Shown: positions 40,551 to 48,841, counted from the stretch's first letter. The stretch: DNA of 64,000 nucleotides from Pasteurella sp049670895 (GCF_049670895.1 NZ_CP187170.1), one strand, 5' to 3'. A program made the numbers and translations. Notes: generated by a model from the letters alone, not told the origin.

Positions 40551-41788
40551 GCACATTAAATGATAAAGGATGGTGGTCTAGATTCTACGAGAGAGTTTTT
40601 GGCGGCGGAAAACGGCTAGATAAAGGGTCTTCTGTTGAACCTTTTGTTAGCCAATCAACTGGCACAGGCTCAACAATTGACGCAGAAAAAGCGTTGAAAC
40701 TGTCTGCCGTCTGGGCTTGTATCAGAATTAGGAGTCAAACGATCGCATCGCTACCACTTCATTTAAAAGATGAAAACCGTCAGATCGCATTAAAACACGA
40801 TCTTTATAAAATCATTCATGATTCACCTAACGCTGACATGTGTTCAAGTGAATTCTGGGAAGCACAAATCGCAAATCTTGATCTGTGGGGTAATGCGTAC
40901 AGCAGAATAAACCGCATTAGTGGGCGTGTTGTATCGCTTGATATTCTCGATCCACAGTATATGCGAGTTAAGCGAAATAATAGTGGCGAGATCGTCTATA
41001 TCTACACGAAAGAAAATGCTGATGGTGGAGAGTATGCTGAATCGGATATTTTACACTTCCGGGGATTTACGCTTGACGGGCTTGTCGGGTTATCGCCGAT
41101 CAGTTATCAAGCGCATTGTATGGGTATTCAGATCGATGCAAACAACGCCGCCGCAAAGGCATTTAAAAATAACTTAAAAGCGGGTGGTTTTCTGAAAACA
41201 GGCGAGCGAGTTTTGACAAGTGACCAACGCAAACTGATGCGAGATGCATTATCTGATTTTGGGAAACCTGAAAATGCGGGCAAGTGGATGATACTAGAAG
41301 CGGGTATGGAACCAGCTAATATGTCAGGTGCTTGGATTAATCCACAAGATGCACAGTTGCTAGAAAGTCGATACTTCGGCATTGAAGAAATCTGCCGTGC
41401 CTTTGGTGTGCCGCCACAACTAATTTACAGCACGGACAAGTCATCATCGTGGGCATCGAGTGCGGAACAAATCAATCAGAACTTTCTAACTTATTCATTA
41501 AATCCAACACTAAAACGAATCGAACAAACCATTTCACGTAAGCTACTAAAACCACAGGAAAGGAGTAAATATTACCCTATTTTTGTTGTTGAGGGGTTAC
41601 TTCGTGCTGATAGTGCCGGACGAGCGAGTTTTTATACCGCACTTTTACAAAACGGTGTAATGACTAGAAATGAAGTTAGAGCACTTGAAAATCTACCGCC
41701 AATCACTGGTGCAGATCAGTTAACAGTACAACTGAATCTCACATCGATTGATAAAATTGGGAAAGAAGAAGATGACAATCAAAACTAA
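40547..41788 (+). CDS. Portal protein, HK97 family
   Basis: A 413-residue protein forming the dodecameric gate for DNA. Family blocks include SAVWACIRIRSQTIASLPLH near the start, NLDLWGNAYSRI and FGVPPQLIYSTDKSSSWASS. It starts in an ATGA overlap with terL and its end overlaps the protease gene by 17 bp. Confidence 0.92.
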   Translation: MSTLNDKGWWSRFYERVFGGGKRLDKGSSVEPFVSQSTGTGSTIDAEKALKLSAVWACIRIRSQTIASLPLHLKDENRQIALKHDLYKIIHDSPNADMCSSEFWEAQIANLDLWGNAYSRINRISGRVVSLDILDPQYMRVKRNNSGEIVYIYTKENADGGEYAESDILHFRGFTLDGLVGLSPISYQAHCMGIQIDANNAAAKAFKNNLKAGGFLKTGERVLTSDQRKLMRDALSDFGKPENAGKWMILEAGMEPANMSGAWINPQDAQLLESRYFGIEEICRAFGVPPQLIYSTDKSSSWASSAEQINQNFLTYSLNPTLKRIEQTISRKLLKPQERSKYYPIFVVEGLLRADSAGRASFYTALLQNGVMTRNEVRALENLPPITGADQLTVQLNLTSIDKIGKEEDDNQN

Positions 41789-42431
41789 AGATCTCTTATT
41801 TAAAGCAGAAGCTGTCAAAGAAGACGGCTTTTTTTGTGGCTATTGCAACGTGTTTGATGTGAAAGATAGTTACGACGAAGTAGTACGAAAAGGGGCGTTT
41901 TTGAATTCAATTCAGGGATGGAATGCTCAAAATAAAATGCCACCAGTACTATGGAATCATGACCGAAACCAGCCAATCGGTGTTTGGACCGCACTCAAAG
42001 AAGATGAAAAAGGTCTTTATGGCGAAGGTCGTTTACTAATTAACGAGGTTGCGAGAGCAAAAGAAATTCACGCACTTATGCTTGCTGGTGCTATTGATGG
42101 CTTGTCTATCGGCTACCGCTTGAGTAAGTGGATGTATGACGAAAAAGAAAAAGTTTTAGAGCTCCTCGAAATTGATTTAAAAGAGATTTCAGTCGTTACA
42201 TTCCCAGCAAATGATGAAAGTCGCGTTGAAGTTGTTAAATCAGCTTTAGTAAAAGGCAGTTTGCCAACATTACCAGAATTTGAAAAGGCCCTGAGAGATT
42301 TAGGGTTTTCAAAAACGCAAGCGACGATTGTTGCTAGTCACGGCTTGCGAAAATTGATTCAGGGCGAGCCTGAAAATTCACAAATTAGCAACGCATTAAA
42401 CATTTTAAAATCAATTAACGGAGAATCTTAA
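41772..42431 (+). CDS. Prohead protease, HK97 type
   Basis: A 219-residue serine protease of the prohead maturation family (U35). FCGYCNVFDVKDSYDEVVRK, NHDRNQPIGVW with the catalytic His, and DGLSIGYRL with the Ser are visible. I choose the ATG at 41772, preceded by GAAGAAG; the frame extends 8 codons upstream without support. It should cleave the N-terminal delta domain of the capsid protein. Confidence 0.9.
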   Translation: MTIKTKDLLFKAEAVKEDGFFCGYCNVFDVKDSYDEVVRKGAFLNSIQGWNAQNKMPPVLWNHDRNQPIGVWTALKEDEKGLYGEGRLLINEVARAKEIHALMLAGAIDGLSIGYRLSKWMYDEKEKVLELLEIDLKEISVVTFPANDESRVEVVKSALVKGSLPTLPEFEKALRDLGFSKTQATIVASHGLRKLIQGEPENSQISNALNILKSINGES

Positions 42432-42433
42432 TT

Positions 42434-43630
42434 ATGTCTGAAAAAGATCAAAATGTAGAACAGCTCGCCACTGAGTTGAAAAAAGCCACTGATTCAGTCA
42501 ATGCTCTTGGAGAAGAATTAAAAGGAAAAATGGCGAACGGTGAAAAGGGGCTCGACGATTTAAAAGGTCGTGTAGATGAAGCCTTAACTAATCTAAATGA
42601 AACAAAAACTCGTTTAGATGAAATTGAGCAGAAAATGACACGTCGTGGTGGCGGTGCAGTAGCTGAAAAATCACTTGCACAGCAATTGACTGAAACTGAG
42701 CAGTTTAAACAGTTTGCGGAAGACCCACGTGCTGGTGCACGAGCAAAATTATCTGTAAAAGCGACTATTACAAGTTTAACAACCGATGCGGCCGGTTCTG
42801 CTGGTGCATTAGTTGTTGAACATCGTGTACCAAGTATTGTTGCAACGCCAAATCAACAATTAACAATTCGTGATCTGTTGATGCCTGGCACAACAGATAG
42901 TAATGCGATTACTTATGTTCGTGAGAAATTATTCACTAATGCTGCGGCGGCTCAAGCGTCAGAAGGTGCGAAAAAAGCACAGTCTGATCTTCAATTTGAA
43001 GAAGTAACAACTGGTGTTAAAACTTTAGCACACTTTGTGAAAGCTTCTCGTCAGATTCTTGATGATGCTTCAATGTTGCAAAGTTATATCAACGGTCGTT
43101 TAGCTTACGGTTTAAAACTTGTTGAAGATCGTCAGTTGTTAAATGGCGATGGTTCAAGTGGTGGCTTGACTGGCATTATGAATGTTGCCAAGGCGTTTTC
43201 AGATCCAGCGAAATTAAAAACTTACTCAATTATCGATCAGTTACGTTTAGCACAGTTGCAAGTTATCATGGCTGAATATCCAGCAAGTGGCTTTGTGTTA
43301 AATCCAGTTGATTGGGCGAAGATTGAGTTAGAAAAAGACACAATCGGACGCCATATCATCGGTAATCCACAAAGCTTGGCACAGCCTACTTTATGGGGTA
43401 TCCCAGTTGTTCAAACTCAAGCAATGACTGCGGGTAGTTTCTTAACTGGTGCCTTTAATCTCGCAGCTCAAATCTTCGACCGTCAAAGTTTAGGTATTGC
43501 AGTAGCAACAGAGAACGAAGATGACTTTGTGAAAAACTTAGTCACAATCTTGTGCGAAGAGCGTCTAGCATTAGCGGTTTATCGCCCAGATGCCTTTGTT
43601 AAAGGTACTTTAGCTGCTAAAACTGCGTAA
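42434..43630 (+). CDS. Major capsid protein, HK97 fold
   Basis: A 398-residue capsid protein. An N-terminal coiled coil of about 100 residues (AVNALGEELKGK... region) is the expected delta domain removed by the protease. The mature part has GSAGALVVEHRVPSIVATPN and a C-terminal VTILCEERLALAVYRPDAFV, typical of the HK97 major capsid family. A small hairpin terminator follows. Confidence 0.93.
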   Translation: MSEKDQNVEQLATELKKATDSVNALGEELKGKMANGEKGLDDLKGRVDEALTNLNETKTRLDEIEQKMTRRGGGAVAEKSLAQQLTETEQFKQFAEDPRAGARAKLSVKATITSLTTDAAGSAGALVVEHRVPSIVATPNQQLTIRDLLMPGTTDSNAITYVREKLFTNAAAAQASEGAKKAQSDLQFEEVTTGVKTLAHFVKASRQILDDASMLQSYINGRLAYGLKLVEDRQLLNGDGSSGGLTGIMNVAKAFSDPAKLKTYSIIDQLRLAQLQVIMAEYPASGFVLNPVDWAKIELEKDTIGRHIIGNPQSLAQPTLWGIPVVQTQAMTAGSFLTGAFNLAAQIFDRQSLGIAVATENEDDFVKNLVTILCEERLALAVYRPDAFVKGTLAAKTA

Positions 43631-43636
43631 TTTAAG

Positions 43637-43661
43637 CCCCGCCTAGTGCGGGGGTTTATTT
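43637..43661 (+). terminator. Hairpin terminator after the capsid gene
   Basis: CCCCGC and GCGGGG stem with loop CTAGT, followed by TTTATTTTTTT. It may reduce expression of genes downstream of the highly expressed capsid gene. Confidence 0.65.
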
Positions 43662-43676
43662 TTTTAAGGTTCGCAT

Positions 43677-43988
43677 ATGCTGAATTTAGAATTAATAAAG
43701 CTACATTGCCGGATTGATAGTGATGAAGAAGATGATCTGCTTGATAGTTATTTAGAATCGGCTAAGTCATATATTCAAAGTCAGTTAAATAGAAATCTGT
43801 ACGATGATAGTGTTCCAGATTCTGATTTAAGCGGAATTTTGATTAATCCGTCGATACAGCAAGCGATTCTCTTGATTGTTGCTCACTGGTATGAGCACAG
43901 AGAGAGTGTTGTTGTCGGTGTGACGTCAAAAGAAATTGAAGACGGCGTTTGGCGATTGATTCAGCCCTTTAGAATTATGGGGGTCTGA
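43677..43988 (+). CDS. Head-tail connector, HK97 gp6-like
   Basis: A 103-residue protein with the gp6-like start LELIKLHCRIDSDEEDDLLD, a helical adaptor that binds under the portal. It is followed without gap by the next connector gene. Identification relies on the start pattern and order. Confidence 0.82.
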   Translation: MLNLELIKLHCRIDSDEEDDLLDSYLESAKSYIQSQLNRNLYDDSVPDSDLSGILINPSIQQAILLIVAHWYEHRESVVVGVTSKEIEDGVWRLIQPFRIMGV

Positions 43989-44311
43989 TGAATATCGGCA
44001 AACTACGTCACAGAATCACACTTCAAAAGCAAGTAAATACGCTCAATGAGTATGGTGCAGCCGTTACTAAATGGGGAAATGTAGCAACCATTTGGGCAGA
44101 AATCAAACCGCTTGCAGGGCGTGAATATTTTTCAGCTCAACAAGTTCAATCAGAAATCACAACTCAAATTTTTATCCGTTATTTACCAGGTGTTTTACCG
44201 ACAATGCGGGTGAAATTTGGTTCACGATTTTTTGAAATTATCTCTGTTATTAATGCTAACGAGAGAAATATTTACTTACAGTTGATGTGTAAAGAGAAAA
44301 TCGATGGCTAG
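43988..44311 (+). CDS. Head-tail joining (head closure) protein
   Basis: A 107-residue protein: MNIGKLRHRITLQKQVNTLN and WAEIKPLAGREYFSAQQVQS are the regular blocks of the SPP1 gp16 / HK97 head closure family. The stop overlaps the next gene's start by 8 bp. Confidence 0.85.
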   Translation: MNIGKLRHRITLQKQVNTLNEYGAAVTKWGNVATIWAEIKPLAGREYFSAQQVQSEITTQIFIRYLPGVLPTMRVKFGSRFFEIISVINANERNIYLQLMCKEKIDG

Positions 44312-44786
44312 TGTAACGGTAAAAGTAGAGGGATTGAATCAGCTTCAAAAAGCGATGCAGAATCTCGGAAGAAAAACGAGTAATCGCATAGCAGTGAAAG
44401 CAATGAGAAAAGGCGGTGTAATTGTACGAGATAAAGCACGACAAAATGCACCAGTCTTAAAAGAAAACGTCCCACACAGACGGGTGGGAACGTTACGAAA
44501 AGCGATTTCAACTCGAACGAAGGTGGGGCGTGGCGGTAAAACGAACACTTATATTTGGGTCAAAGGTCTTTCTACAAAGCAAGTCTTAAAATTCAAAGAT
44601 AAAACTGGAAAAGCGGGAGCTTACAATCCGAAAGATCCTTTTTATTGGCGATTTTTGGAGTTTGGCACATCAAAAATGCCTGCTCAACCGTTTCTAAGAC
44701 CTGCTTTTCAGCAGTCAAAGAATCAAGCCGCTAAAACTATCATCGAAACACTACACAAGGAGATCATCACAGAAGGCAACAAATGA
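44304..44786 (+). CDS. HK97 gp10-family neck/tail protein
   Basis: A 160-residue basic protein with VKVEGLNQLQKAMQNLGRKT at the start and a C-terminal YWRFLEFGTSKMPAQPFLRP, the hallmark of the HK97 gp10 family. It acts at the head-tail interface. It overlaps its neighbours on both sides, as is normal in this module. Confidence 0.88.
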   Translation: MASVTVKVEGLNQLQKAMQNLGRKTSNRIAVKAMRKGGVIVRDKARQNAPVLKENVPHRRVGTLRKAISTRTKVGRGGKTNTYIWVKGLSTKQVLKFKDKTGKAGAYNPKDPFYWRFLEFGTSKMPAQPFLRPAFQQSKNQAAKTIIETLHKEIITEGNK

Positions 44787-45127
44787 TTCAAACGAAAATT
44801 TATCAAGCCCTTTCACCGCTAGTGGAGGGGCTTTGTTTTTATAAATTCATTCCAGAAACAAACAAAAAATTTCCAGCAATCGTTTATCAGTTCCCAAATA
44901 TCAGCCCAAATTCAGCACTTGAAGACGGCGATCTTGATGATTTTCTTGTTCAAATCGACGTTTATAGTCTAAATCCAGACGATATTTTTAAACTGCGGCC
45001 TCAAGTCATCACGGCACTACAAGAACAGTTTGATTATTGCGAACGAATAAACGATTACACCGACTACGAACCCGACGAAAAATTACATCGTCGGGTTTTT
45101 TCTTTTCAGATTGCTTATGGAGATTAA
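44783..45127 (+). CDS. Tail completion protein (DUF3168-type)
   Basis: A 114-residue protein, MIQTKIYQALSPLVEGLCFY, then FPAIVYQFPNISPN and DFLVQIDVYS, matching the tail terminator family. It sits between gp10-like and tail tube genes, the usual position for the tail terminator. Confidence 0.82.
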   Translation: MIQTKIYQALSPLVEGLCFYKFIPETNKKFPAIVYQFPNISPNSALEDGDLDDFLVQIDVYSLNPDDIFKLRPQVITALQEQFDYCERINDYTDYEPDEKLHRRVFSFQIAYGD

Positions 45128-45133
45128 AAAATC

Positions 45134-45787
45134 ATGGCAACAAAAACAACCCCATTTCAAGGCACCAAGTTCTATTTAGGCGTAGGTATTGAAACAAGCA
45201 AACCAATTACCGAGATTACAACCCAAAAAGCCCCGACTTTAACTATTGCTTCTAGCGGATTTAATAAAGGTGATTGCCTTAAATTATCTGGTCTTGGTGC
45301 ATTAGATGGTTACTATCCAGTAAAATCAATCGCTGGAAATACTGTCACACTTGCAGATGAAGTGGATTGGTCAGGCATGGATAAGCCGAGTTCTTATACA
45401 GAAGCGAAAGCGGAGCGAGTGAAATGGTCTGCTAACTTCTGTGCAATTAAAAATATTGAAAATGATGGAGCAACGCTCACAGAAGAAGATGTCACTACAA
45501 TGTGTAGTGAAGGGACAGAAACAGAACCTGGTGATATTGAATTTGGTTCTGTCAAATTAAGTTTCTACTACGCACCAGCTACTGCAATGCAAGCCGATCT
45601 ACGTAAGAAATTCTACGGCAAAGAAACCTTCCCGTACTTGATTGTATTCAAAGAGAATCAAGGCTCACTTTACGGCACTGGATTCATTCAAACCGGCGCT
45701 AATATCAGTGGTGAAGTAAAAGGCAAGTTTGAATCAGGAATTACGATCAAACAGTCTAAACGTGACTACTTATTACCAGTCGCTTAA
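45134..45787 (+). CDS. Major tail tube protein
   Basis: A 217-residue protein. The central part contains an inserted domain-like segment (KSIAGNTVTLADEVDWSGMD), followed by a tail-tube-type C-terminus with DIEFGSVKLSFYYAPATAM and IKQSKRDYLLPV. Position between tail completion and the G/GT genes supports the call. A hairpin terminator (45796-45816) follows. Confidence 0.82.
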   Translation: MATKTTPFQGTKFYLGVGIETSKPITEITTQKAPTLTIASSGFNKGDCLKLSGLGALDGYYPVKSIAGNTVTLADEVDWSGMDKPSSYTEAKAERVKWSANFCAIKNIENDGATLTEEDVTTMCSEGTETEPGDIEFGSVKLSFYYAPATAMQADLRKKFYGKETFPYLIVFKENQGSLYGTGFIQTGANISGEVKGKFESGITIKQSKRDYLLPVA

Positions 45788-45795
45788 TCTATATC

Positions 45796-45817
45796 AGCCC
45801 TCAATAGAGGGCTTTTT
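45796..45817 (+). terminator. Hairpin terminator after the tail tube gene
   Basis: AGCCCT and AGGGCT stem followed by TTTTTATT. It would limit read-through from the tube gene into the assembly chaperone genes. Confidence 0.7.
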
Positions 45818-45841
45818 ATTACTTACAAAAGGGAAAAGTAA

Positions 45842-46234
45842 ATGAAAGGAACACGCGAAACACTTTTAAAAAATAAACCGCGTTTAACGAAACTGGAAAT
45901 CAACGGTGCAGAATACTATGTACGTGAATTTAATGTAGGTGAAGTCAACGAACAGCTTTACGGGCAACAACAACGTTTAGTTAAAATTGCACAATCACAA
46001 GGGATTGAATTAAATTTTGATGATACAGAAGAGCTAACTAAGCAATTAGCGAAAATTTACGATCCCCACACATTAACCCGCACGTTAGCAATTCGTTTAT
46101 GCGATGAAGATGGGAATAATCTGTTTAATGCAGAAAATGAAGAAGATTTAACCGCACTTTCGCAGTTAGACAAAGAAGTGTTTGAAAAATTAACAACGGC
46201 CATCAGTAAGCAGGAAGACAACGCAAAAAACTAA
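45842..46234 (+). CDS. Tail assembly chaperone G-like, with -1 frameshift site
   Basis: A 130-residue protein of the tail assembly chaperone type, start MKGTRETLLKNKPRLTKLEI. Its last sense codons GCA AAA AAC contain the slippery heptamer A AAA AAC (46225-46231) just before TAA. A -1 slip puts the ribosome into the frame of the next gene, producing a GT fusion of about 229 residues, as in lambda. Confidence 0.82.
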   Translation: MKGTRETLLKNKPRLTKLEINGAEYYVREFNVGEVNEQLYGQQQRLVKIAQSQGIELNFDDTEELTKQLAKIYDPHTLTRTLAIRLCDEDGNNLFNAENEEDLTALSQLDKEVFEKLTTAISKQEDNAKN

Positions 46235-46530
46235 CGAACCGACGCAAGTTTCAAATTAACTTGTCGCTTGCGTTGGGCAAAACCTTATCAGAAATCGAAC
46301 AAATGCCAGAATGGCACTTGGAAGAATACCAACAATTCTACAATGAACAGCCGTTTGGATTGTGGCGTGAAGACTATCGCACAGCTCAAATATCGTATTT
46401 ACTCGCAATGATTAATCGTGATCCAAAATCAAAACCAATGGAATTAACCGACTTTATGCCGTTTTATAAAGAGCAGAAAACAGAAGAATTGGAAGATGAC
46501 GGAAGTGCAGAGTTTTTGGCGAATCGATAA
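46231..46530 (+). CDS. T-like extension of tail assembly chaperone (frameshift product)
   Basis: The -1 frame from 46231 reads LTNRRKFQINLSLALGKTLS, then MPEWHLEEYQQFY and FGLWREDYRTAQISYLLAMI, the regular blocks of lambda gpT-like proteins. The only start within it is a TTG at 46261 with no ribosome site, so it should be expressed only as a fusion to G. Its normal role is to hold the tape measure protein during tail assembly. Confidence 0.82.
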   Translation, partial: LTNRRKFQINLSLALGKTLSEIEQMPEWHLEEYQQFYNEQPFGLWREDYRTAQISYLLAMINRDPKSKPMELTDFMPFYKEQKTEELEDDGSAEFLANR

Positions 46531-46567
46531 TTTGAAGTTCATCACAGAAAAACATTTTCCAGTTTTG

Positions 46568-46573
46568 TATAAT
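46568..46573 (+). promoter_or_regulatory. Candidate promoter of the lipoprotein moron
   Basis: TATAAT within TTTTGTATAATTTAC, about 30 bp upstream of the lipoprotein ATG and just after the GT end. No clear -35 box. A private promoter plus the terminators after the gene fits a lysogeny-expressed moron. Confidence 0.5.
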
Positions 46574-46603
46574 TTACATACTTTTACAAACAGGGAAATA
46601 ATA

Positions 46604-47026
46604 ATGAAAAAACTATTAACTATCACATTTTGTTCTTTATTTATTACTGCTTGTGCTTCTTCACCTGTTGTTATTCAAAAGGCGAAACAAGTTCCACCAG
46701 ATAGAATATTAGCTTACGGAGATTACAATCCAAATTATGCTAAAGTCACAATTATTCGTGATGCTGGGGCTCAAGGCGGTGGTTGCTATTTAGGTGTAAT
46801 GTTAAAGCAAACTCTGATTGGAAGGTTTTCTCCTGAGGAAAAAGCCGATTTTTATATTCCAGAAGGCAAACATAAATTTGCAGTGATTACAGATCCATTT
46901 GGTCGAGGATTGTGTAGTATAGAATTGAATCCTGCGGTAGAAGAACAAACGATTGCTAAAGATAAGGATAATTTATTCCGAATCAGCTTGGGACCATGGC
47001 GTAGAGCAAGATTGTTACCCCAATAA
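46604..47026 (+). CDS. Lipoprotein moron
   Basis: A 140-residue lipoprotein: MKKLLTITFCSLFITAC ends in a lipobox, followed by a mature domain with YAKVTIIRDAGAQGGGC and FYIPEGKHKFAVITDPFGRG, resembling bacterial DUF2846-like lipoproteins. I choose the ATG at 46604 with GGGAAAT upstream; the frame extends to 46496 inside the T gene without support. It interrupts the tail operon, has its own -10 box, and is followed by two terminators. A role at the lysogen cell surface is likely. Confidence 0.72.
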   Translation: MKKLLTITFCSLFITACASSPVVIQKAKQVPPDRILAYGDYNPNYAKVTIIRDAGAQGGGCYLGVMLKQTLIGRFSPEEKADFYIPEGKHKFAVITDPFGRGLCSIELNPAVEEQTIAKDKDNLFRISLGPWRRARLLPQ

Positions 47027-47030
47027 ACAG

Positions 47031-47061
47031 TAAAGCCCCTTGACCTAGAGGGGCTTTTTTA
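47031..47061 (+). terminator. Terminator after the lipoprotein moron
   Basis: AAAGCCCCT and AGGGGCTTT stem followed by TTTTATT. Confidence 0.8.
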
Positions 47062-47083
47062 TTACGCCAAAAAAACAAACCTC

Positions 47084-47114
47084 GAAAGGTGCGAACTTTC
47101 GAGGTTTTTTATTT
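47084..47114 (+). terminator. Second terminator after the lipoprotein moron
   Basis: AACCTCGAAAG and CTTTCGAGGTT stem followed by TTTTATTT. Two strong terminators in series isolate the moron from downstream genes. Confidence 0.82.
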
Positions 47115-47144
47115 CCTTAAAATCACTACAGGAGTAGTAATATA

Positions 47145-47330
47145 ATGCAGATAGATTTTAACTTAATAGATGGAGTTTGTAAAATGTTAGAAATAATTGA
47201 TAAATCGGATAAAGCCAGAAAGTTTGCGTATTTTGTATTATTTTTAGGGTTTGTTTTAGGTACTTACTGGTTATCTCCTGACTTTTTAAAAGCGTTGGCG
47301 GATTTCATCTTGACCTTAAAGAATAGTTAG
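47145..47330 (+). CDS. Small membrane protein in the moron block
   Basis: A 61-residue protein with one transmembrane helix (FAYFVLFLGFVLGTYWL, about residues 27-43) between short charged ends. ATG follows CAGGAG at 9 bp. It lies between the moron terminators and the second antisense RNA locus. Function unknown. Confidence 0.55.
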   Translation: MQIDFNLIDGVCKMLEIIDKSDKARKFAYFVLFLGFVLGTYWLSPDFLKALADFILTLKNS

Positions 47331-47367
47331 CGTAATATTTCCCCATAGGTGTCGTAACCTTAAATCC

Positions 47368-47407
47368 AGAGCGGTAATCCGCACCCGACAGCATAGCGGT
47401 TTTTTTA
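47368..47407 (+). terminator. Terminator-like hairpin upstream of antisense RNA 2
   Basis: GCGG-TAAT-CCGC (47371-47382), or CCGC with GCGG further on, is followed by TTTTTTT at 47400. It lies between a partial upstream target (47351-47371) and the antisense RNA, as at locus 1. Confidence 0.55.
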
Positions 47408-47449
47408 TGCGTAAAATTCATTATCAACTGCTTTTTTCTCTAAAGAATT

Positions 47450-47477
47450 TTGATTACGCATACCCCAAATTTATCTA
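47450..47477 (+). promoter_or_regulatory. Candidate promoter of antisense RNA 2
   Basis: TTGATT (47450-47455) and TATCTA (47472-47477) with a 16-bp spacer, directly upstream of the structured RNA. Weak on sequence alone. Confidence 0.35.
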
Positions 47478-47572
47478 TGCCGAGAGGGCGAGGAATACAA
47501 GACCCGAAAGGGGAATAACTCCAGCCGACTTTGGACGGTTTACGAACCTCTTGGCACCCTATTCGTAAGGGT
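47478..47572 (+). ncRNA. C4/CI-type antisense RNA with 3' hairpin (locus 2)
   Basis: TGCCGAGAGG (47478-47487) pairs with CCTCTTGGCA (47547-47556), enclosing a CCCGAAAGGGG hairpin and a strand with CTTTGGA (47529-47535) and TTTACGAA (47539-47546). A hairpin ACCCT...AGGGT follows. The two segments are perfectly complementary to TCCAAAG (47589-47595, overlapping the ribosome site) and TTCGTAAA (47578-47585) in the leader of the downstream antirepressor, with equal 3-base spacers. The secondary structure and several bases match locus 1, but the pairing segments differ. The plan is that of phage P1 C4 RNA. Confidence 0.7.
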
Positions 47573-47604
47573 AATATTTCGTAAAAATTCCAAAGGAGAC
47601 AATT

Positions 47605-48432
47605 ATGTCTAATCAAATCTCAACTCAAACCATCTCTTTTCATGGATCTCAATTAATTACTTTAAAAGTCGATGATGTAATTTATACGGCTGTAAAACCT
47701 ATTGTTAAAGCATTAGGAATTGATTGGACTAGACAATCTAGAAAGCTATCACAGCAAGAAAAATTCAACTGTAGACTTATGTCTATAGTTGCGGAAGACG
47801 GTAAATTACGTGAAATGCTCTGTATGCCACTCAAAAAGTTGAATGGCTGGTTATTTAGCATTAATCCTGAAAAAGTGCGGTCAGATTTAAAAGAAAAAGT
47901 GATCCAATACCAAGAAGAATGTTTTGAAGCACTTTATAACTATTGGTATCACGGCAAAGCAGAAAGAAAAACCACCACAGATGAAAGAACGGGACTAAGA
48001 CAAGCAGTTAGCCAGTTGGTCAGTAAAAAAGGTTTAATCTATTCAGATGCCTACTCATTTATTCATCAACGCTTTAATGTGCAACATATTGATGAACTGA
48101 CAGCAGAACAAGTCCCAATGGCGGTTGAGTATATTCACAAGATCGTTTTAGAGGGCGAACTGATTACAGATACATCGCCAAAAGTGAAAGAAGATGAAAT
48201 CGTCGTGCCTTACAATTTGCTTTATGCTCTATATAGACAAGGACAACGTGGGCGACAATTAGGATATGAAGTGAGTATTTTGTTAAATTCTTTGTTGAGA
48301 TTATTAGGTGAAGAATACGGAAGACCTAAGCTCACAGGATTAGCCTATGATTGCCAAGCCCAATGTATCCACTGGTTAGATTTAGCTGAAAAGATTATTG
48401 ATAAAAGAAATTTAACTGGAGTAAGAGTATAA
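47605..48432 (+). CDS. Phage antirepressor, P22 AR N-terminal type
   Basis: A 275-residue protein. Its N-terminal 110 residues match the P22 antirepressor N-domain: ISFHGSQLITLKVDDVIYTA, VKPIVKALGIDWTRQSRKLS and MPLKKLNGWLFSINPEKVR. The C-terminal half is helical. Antirepressors of this type inactivate the prophage repressor and must be silenced during lysogeny; here an antisense RNA locus lies directly upstream. The position between tail genes is unusual for an immunity gene and suggests a portable immI-like cassette. Confidence 0.8.
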   Translation: MSNQISTQTISFHGSQLITLKVDDVIYTAVKPIVKALGIDWTRQSRKLSQQEKFNCRLMSIVAEDGKLREMLCMPLKKLNGWLFSINPEKVRSDLKEKVIQYQEECFEALYNYWYHGKAERKTTTDERTGLRQAVSQLVSKKGLIYSDAYSFIHQRFNVQHIDELTAEQVPMAVEYIHKIVLEGELITDTSPKVKEDEIVVPYNLLYALYRQGQRGRQLGYEVSILLNSLLRLLGEEYGRPKLTGLAYDCQAQCIHWLDLAEKIIDKRNLTGVRV

Positions 48433-48448
48433 AACTACTGAAAAACCG

Positions 48449-48470
48449 ACCGCACTTTTTATAGTGCGGT
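48449..48470. repeat. Uptake-signal-like hairpin
   Basis: ACCGCAC and GTGCGGT form a stem between the antirepressor gene and the DUF2513 gene. It lacks a T-run on the plus strand, so a terminator role is doubtful. Confidence 0.5.
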
Positions 48471-48487
48471 TGAAAAAAGGAGTAACA

Positions 48488-48841
48488 ATGAAACGAGATT
48501 GGGAATTGATTCGCAAGATTTTGCTTAAGCTAGAGCAAAAAGTAGATAGTAGCCCACTGGATAGTGACAGTTTCAAGGGATTTTCTGGAGAACAAGTTGC
48601 TTACCATTATACTATTCTTGCTGAGGCGGGTTTAATTAAGATTGAGGATTATTCAACGATGACTGGTGGAGATTGTGTCGCAGTGAATTTAACATGGCAA
48701 GGTCATGAATTTTTAGACAAAATCCGTAGTGATACAGCATGGAATAAAATTAAATCGGTCTTAATGAAAAAAGGTGTCGATCTGTCTTTTGAAGCGATTA
48801 AAGTCGCAGGTACGTCTATCATTGTTTCTTTACTTAAATAG
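48488..48841 (+). CDS. DUF2513-like protein
   Basis: A 117-residue protein beginning MKRDWELIRKILLKLEQKVD, with YHYTILAEAGLIKIEDYST and WQGHEFLDKIRSDTAWNKIK, the DUF2513 pattern, which looks like a winged helix. I choose the ATG at 48488 with AAGGAG upstream. DUF2513 genes are scattered in phages and genomic islands; function unknown. It is part of the accessory block. Confidence 0.7.
   Translation: MKRDWELIRKILLKLEQKVDSSPLDSDSFKGFSGEQVAYHYTILAEAGLIKIEDYSTMTGGDCVAVNLTWQGHEFLDKIRSDTAWNKIKSVLMKKGVDLSFEAIKVAGTSIIVSLLK

Noticed and set aside
46261..46530. T-like tail gene as an independent gene starting at TTG
   Set aside because: No ribosome site; the in-phase slippery heptamer explains its expression better.
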